Source: Thermoleophilia bacterium (GTDB lineage: Bacteria > Actinomycetota > Thermoleophilia > Miltoncostaeales > Miltoncostaeaceae). From it: 8,017 nucleotides of DNA. The translations under genes were made by a program, and so were the position numbers. Positions 4,762 to 8,017 of the stretch are shown one piece after another. Below the pieces are notes generated by a model. It saw nothing but the letters and a program-made list of their open reading frames with translations, made no database searches and had not been told where the DNA came from. The stretch spans positions 1 to 8,017 of the forward strand of contig JAOTZF010000078.1 of NCBI GenBank assembly GCA_029861485.1, written 5' to 3'. Every line of letters begins with the position of its first letter. Positions within the stretch are counted from its first letter, which is position 1.

Positions 4762-6410
4762 GCACCGACGAGGCGGGCTGGGTCGAGCTGCTGGAGTCGG
4801 CGGTGTCGCGCGCATCTCAGGGCATGCTGCTCGCGGACGCGACGGGCGTGCTTATCATGGCCAACCGCTCGGCCCAGCATTTGCTGGGTGACGAGCTCGG
4901 GCGTGCGGTCGGCGCTCCGTTCGCGCAGTCACAGACCGACATCATCAAGTGGCGCTTCACGAACCCCGACGACTACGAAGGGCGCATCCTCCGCTCGGTC
5001 CGTGACGGCGTGGCCGCCGCCTGGAGGCAGGAGACGGTGGACGAGCGCCTGCTCGAGGTCGAATGCACACCGCTTCGTGACGCGGCCGGCCGGATCTCCG
5101 GGCATATTCAGACCCTCAACGACGTCACCGACGCTCGACGTGAGCTCGAGACCGCCATTCAAGAGAGCAAGGCGCGCCGGGCTGAGCTGGAGGCGCGCGA
5201 ACGGCGAATCGCCGAGCAGGCGGCACTCACCAATGCCGCGTACCAGATCGCCGCCGCGCTTACGCCCGAAGAGATCCACCGGCGGCTGATGGCCGAGGCC
5301 GCGCGCCTTGCAGGCGTGGACCGGCTCGCCATCCTGCGGCCGCGCACCGATGACGTGACAGACGTAGCGATCGCGCGAGGCTTTGAGGGCAGTGATGCGG
5401 AGCGCCTGGCCGTGCACGCCGGTGACGCGGTGAGACGCGCAATCGACAGTAGGCGCACGGTTCTGTGCAATGACAGCGGCATCGAGAACAGCCCGGCGGC
5501 TCACGCCGCGGCCGGAGCCGGCCTGCGGGCGTTGATGCTGGTGCCGATCACCCTGGCCGAGCGCGCCTATGGGGTGCTCGCCGTCTGCGCCGACGAGCCA
5601 CGGGCGTTCGGCGAGCGCGAGGTGCGGCTCTTCAATGAGCTCGCGGGCCACGCGGCCAACGCCTTGACCAATGCCCAGCAGTTCGCGCGCAACCGCGAGC
5701 TGGCCGATTCGTTCCAGCACTCGGTCGTGGCCAAAGGCCTGCCGGACGTAGCAGGGCTGGAGCTAGCAGCTCTCTATCGTGCAGCTGCGGACGAGCTGGT
5801 GGGCGGGGACTTCTACGACGTCTGGGAGATCTCCGACGGGCGGGTGGCCGTAGTGGTCGGTGACGTCAGCGGCAAGGGCCCGCGCGCCGCCGCGACGACC
5901 GCGATGGTCCGTCACATGATCGAAGGCCTCTCTACCCAGGGGAACGGCCCCTCGGAGATCATCGACGAGCTCAACCGGCTGCTCTACCCGCGATTGGCCG
6001 ATGACGCGCTGGTCACCATGGTGATGGCGGTCTACGACCCCGGTTCCGCGTCGCTGACCTGGTGCAACGCGGGCCACCCACCGCCGCTGCTGATGACCGA
6101 GGCCGGGGGTATCGAGCTGCTCTCACACCCTGGACCACCATGCGGGTGCCTGATCGATGCCGAGTACCGGTCATTCACCTCGGCGTTCGGCCCCGGCGAC
6201 ACGCTGCTGCTGTACACGGACGGCCTCACAGAGGCCCGTCGGGACGGCGAGGAGTTCGGCCACGATCGCCTCGTGAGAGAGGCAGTGAAGCTGAACCGCA
6301 GCACTCCGGCGACGCTCTCCCGGGGTCTCTACGCAAGCGTACGCGGCTGGAGTCGAGGCCAGGTGGACGACGACGTCGCCATCGCCGTGGTGCGCCAAGT
6401 TGGCGCCTAG
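4758..6410 (+). CDS. PAS-GAF-PP2C (RsbU/SpoIIE-type) serine phosphatase
   Basis: The 550-residue protein has a PAS domain (about 9-128), a charged coiled coil (128-158), a GAF domain (159-308) and a C-terminal PP2C/SpoIIE phosphatase domain (about 333-547). The phosphatase motifs are complete: VGGDFYDVWE (348-357) with Asp351 and Asp354, GDVSGKG (368-374) with Asp369, NAGHPPPLL (437-445), YTDGLTEAR (486-494) with Asp488, and DDDVAI (537-542). These acidic residues bind the two Mn/Mg ions. Family role: it removes phosphate from a STAS anti-anti-sigma factor when PAS/GAF sense a ligand or redox cue, thereby activating a sigma factor. The single-domain STAS protein at 3241-3603 is the obvious nearby candidate substrate. 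No transmembrane segment is seen, so it should be cytoplasmic. GGAGAGG (4744-4750) gives a good ribosome site inside the carbonic anhydrase gene. The final TAG lies within the CTAG shared with the convergent gene. Confidence 0.95.
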   Translation: MSTDEAGWVELLESAVSRASQGMLLADATGVLIMANRSAQHLLGDELGRAVGAPFAQSQTDIIKWRFTNPDDYEGRILRSVRDGVAAAWRQETVDERLLEVECTPLRDAAGRISGHIQTLNDVTDARRELETAIQESKARRAELEARERRIAEQAALTNAAYQIAAALTPEEIHRRLMAEAARLAGVDRLAILRPRTDDVTDVAIARGFEGSDAERLAVHAGDAVRRAIDSRRTVLCNDSGIENSPAAHAAAGAGLRALMLVPITLAERAYGVLAVCADEPRAFGEREVRLFNELAGHAANALTNAQQFARNRELADSFQHSVVAKGLPDVAGLELAALYRAAADELVGGDFYDVWEISDGRVAVVVGDVSGKGPRAAATTAMVRHMIEGLSTQGNGPSEIIDELNRLLYPRLADDALVTMVMAVYDPGSASLTWCNAGHPPPLLMTEAGGIELLSHPGPPCGCLIDAEYRSFTSAFGPGDTLLLYTDGLTEARRDGEEFGHDRLVREAVKLNRSTPATLSRGLYASVRGWSRGQVDDDVAIAVVRQVGA

Positions 6411-7042
6411 GGGAGTGTCTCGCCCAGCGCTTCGACGAGGAGGCGGCTGTGGGCGCGAACAGTGGCTGCCTGGCCGATGCGATTGACCGCGTCCGGGTCG
6501 GAGATCGCCTGCTCGCCGGCGCGGGACCGCTCAGCCTCCTTGGCCTGCCGGTCCATCGTGAAGATCAGATTGGCGAGCTCCGTTTGGCGATCGGCCATCC
6601 ACGCGTTCACGCGATCAGCGACCGGCTCACCGTCGCGCACGCTGTCGAGCGCATCCAGGAAGACACGCAACCACGCCCCCATCCGCACCCGGCGCTCGAT
6701 CACGTGCCGGTTGGAAGGATCCTCCTGAGCGAAATCGCCAAACTGCTTTCCCGCTTCGAAAGCGTGGGCCTCGCCAAGCGCCTCCAGCTCCCGGGCATAG
6801 AGGCCACCGCGCTCCTCCAAGAGGAGGGGCAGACGATGTCCGAAGCTCGCGACACCCTCATCGCCGGGCGCCGCGTAGGTCGACAGGGTTTCGCCGACGA
6901 ACCTCAGGTGGGCCCGAATCGAGGCATCGCCCATCGGGGTGAGATCGCCGTCGACGCGCTCGGCCTCGTCCTCGAGCAACTCGCGGAGCCGCTGCGGGTG
7001 CGAGCCCATCCAGGCCAGCATGGCCTGGGAGTTGGGATGCAT
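6407..7042 (-). CDS. Unrecognised all-helical cytoplasmic protein
   Basis: I do not recognise this 211-residue protein. It is predicted almost wholly helical and highly charged, with no signal peptide, membrane segment or cysteine. Distinct stretches include MHPNSQAMLAWMGSHPQRL at the N-terminus, LPLLLEERGGLYARELEALG (71-90), an Arg-rich NRHVIERRVRMGAWLRVFL (110-128) and a long amphipathic helix over about 140-172. There is no helix-turn-helix or catalytic motif that I can name. The ATG at 7042 is 13 bases after the ETF-QO stop, with AGGGA (7057-7053) as a plausible ribosome site, so it is probably the last gene of that operon. Its stop codon overlaps the PP2C stop on the other strand. Codon bias matches its neighbours. 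A role with the ETF-QO is possible from position only. Confidence 0.8.
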   Translation of the reverse strand: MHPNSQAMLAWMGSHPQRLRELLEDEAERVDGDLTPMGDASIRAHLRFVGETLSTYAAPGDEGVASFGHRLPLLLEERGGLYARELEALGEAHAFEAGKQFGDFAQEDPSNRHVIERRVRMGAWLRVFLDALDSVRDGEPVADRVNAWMADRQTELANLIFTMDRQAKEAERSRAGEQAISDPDAVNRIGQAATVRAHSRLLVEALGETLP

Positions 7043-7055
7043 GGAACGCGTGTCC

Positions 7056-8017
7056 CTAGGTCTGGGTGTACTCCGGGCCCGAGCCTCCCTCTGGCGGGGT
7101 CAAGCGCCCCCCCTTGGCGGTGATGGCGCCGCACTGCACGCAATTGGACGGGTTCAGCTTCACGCTGACCGTGCCATCGCTCCCGTCGTCCTCCACCTCG
7201 TAGACCTTCGCGGGGCACATGAACTCCCACATCGTGGCGAGCTCGCGAGGAACCTTGGTCTGGATGCGGATGTGGTTCGGCTGGTCGTCGCGCGTCTGGT
7301 TTCCACTGGCGAAAACGCTCGACAGCTTGTCGAAGATGTACTCGCCGTCGGGCTTCGGATAGCTCTTGTCGCGCCGGCCGTTCAGGAAGATCGGCTCGGA
7401 CGCGTCGGTCGTGAAGCGGATGCGCTTGGGGAAGTGCCCCATCGAGGCGGTCGCCAGGGTGTGGATCATCCCGCCGAACAGGAAGCCCTTCTGGAAGGCC
7501 GGGCGGATGTTGCGGACCCTCCATAGCTCCTTCCAGATCTCGCTGTCCTTGATGCGCGCGTCGTAGCCCCACAGGCCCGCGGGCGTTTCGGCCTTGCCTG
7601 CCTTCAGGGCCTCGCAGACGGCGTCGGCCGCGAGCATGCCGCTGCGCACCGCGTGCCCGACGCCCTTCAGGGATGCCAGATCGACGAAGCCGGCCGCGTC
7701 GCCCACGAAGACCGCTCCGGGCACGTGCAGGCGGCTCGGGAGACCCCAGATGCCACCGCCGGGGATGGTCTTGGCACCCCAGGCCAAGCGCTTGCCGCCC
7801 TCAAGGATGCTGCGGATGAACTTGTGCGACTTGAACTCCTGCAGGAGATCGTGCGCCGAAAGGCGAGCGTCGGCGTAGTCGAGGCCCAGCACGTAGCCGA
7901 CCGAGACCTTGTCCTCGCCCATCGGGTAGAGCCAGGAACCGCCGTACTCGCGGTACTTGTTCCCGAGCCGGAGGGGCCAGCCGGCCGTGGGGATCACCTT
8001 CTGGAGCGGCTCGGTGA
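7056..8017 (-). CDS. ETF:quinone oxidoreductase-like flavoprotein, C-terminal part
   Basis: The frame is open to the right edge, giving 319 residues of the C-terminal part; the FAD-binding N-terminus lies outside. Family landmarks in order include GGSWLYPMGEDKVSVGYVLG, ILEGGKRLAWGAKTIPGGG, FVGDAAGFVDLASLKGVGHA, the segment IWKELWRVRNIRPAFQKG, KSYPKPDGEYIFDKLSSVF, MCPAKVYEVE and the terminal TPPEGGSGPEY. These match the FAD, quinone and iron-sulfur regions of ETF-QO (human ETFDH). The family passes electrons from electron-transfer flavoprotein to the membrane quinone pool, for example during fatty-acid and amino-acid oxidation. The usual iron-sulfur cysteines are one in CPA plus C-x2-C-x2-C. 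Here the second set is only NCVQCGAIT, so the last ligand is missing and the stretch before PPEGG is about four residues shorter. The next gene follows after 13 bases. Confidence 0.9.
   Translation of the reverse strand, partial: TEPLQKVIPTAGWPLRLGNKYREYGGSWLYPMGEDKVSVGYVLGLDYADARLSAHDLLQEFKSHKFIRSILEGGKRLAWGAKTIPGGGIWGLPSRLHVPGAVFVGDAAGFVDLASLKGVGHAVRSGMLAADAVCEALKAGKAETPAGLWGYDARIKDSEIWKELWRVRNIRPAFQKGFLFGGMIHTLATASMGHFPKRIRFTTDASEPIFLNGRRDKSYPKPDGEYIFDKLSSVFASGNQTRDDQPNHIRIQTKVPRELATMWEFMCPAKVYEVEDDGSDGTVSVKLNPSNCVQCGAITAKGGRLTPPEGGSGPEYTQT

Noticed and set aside
4129..4815. A 228-codon minus-strand frame opposite the carbonic anhydrase gene.
   Set aside because: Its composition is that of a shadow frame; the opposite strand has a fully conserved gamma carbonic anhydrase.
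6062..7123. A 353-codon plus-strand frame opposite the helical gene and the PP2C end.
   Set aside because: Arg/His/Pro-rich with no recognisable domain; it overlaps three better-supported genes.
7090..7140. A frameshift in the ETF-QO gene as the reason for the missing cysteine.
   Set aside because: The frame keeps family sequence on both sides (CPAKVYE before, PPEGGSGPEY after) up to a normal stop. One sequence cannot exclude an in-frame assembly error.
1..8017. CRISPR array, insertion sequence, prophage, tRNA or rRNA genes.
   Set aside because: No regular direct repeats, transposase or phage proteins, terminal inverted repeats or recognisable tRNA/rRNA sequence were seen on either strand.

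Overview
The window is uniformly GC-rich and tightly packed, with GTG starts, overlapping stop/start codons and near-leaderless gene starts. This suggests a high-GC Gram-positive bacterium of the Actinobacteriota, possibly Thermoleophilia. That placement is inferred from composition, gene style and gene content; there is no rRNA here to confirm it. All genes look chromosomal. I see no transposase, phage gene, CRISPR array or tRNA.

Layout. At the left edge (1-97, minus) is the N-terminus of a gene that resembles a TM-helix/MscS-type channel. It is divergent, across a 229-bp regulatory gap, from a three-gene operon (327-1968, plus): an ECF sigma factor, a 73-residue acidic helical protein and a complete MscS/CmpX-like channel, with each junction overlapping. 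The gap contains an 11-bp hairpin whose loop is a perfect Shine-Dalgarno sequence, and an ECF-type promoter match.

Convergent to this operon is a minus-strand cluster (1974-4104). In transcription order it holds a lipoprotein cytochrome c, a single-domain STAS anti-anti-sigma factor and serS. Divergent from the cytochrome gene, across 138 bp, a plus-strand pair (4243-6410) encodes a gamma-class carbonic anhydrase-like protein and a PAS-GAF-PP2C (RsbU/SpoIIE-type) phosphatase, coupled by an ATGA overlap. The PP2C stop codon shares a CTAG with the stop of the next minus-strand gene, an unrecognised helical protein (6407-7042). That protein lies just downstream of a partial ETF:quinone oxidoreductase-like gene running off the right edge.

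How they may work together. The window carries two separate kinds of sigma control. One is an ECF sigma factor with no zinc-finger anti-sigma gene; instead it is coupled to a small acidic protein and a membrane channel, which would suit a membrane-tension or osmotic stress circuit. The other is two thirds of a partner switch (STAS substrate plus PP2C phosphatase) with the anti-sigma kinase missing from the window. The metabolic genes around the second system (cytochrome c, carbonic anhydrase, ETF-QO) hint at respiratory or CO2-linked signalling, but that is inference from neighbourhood only.
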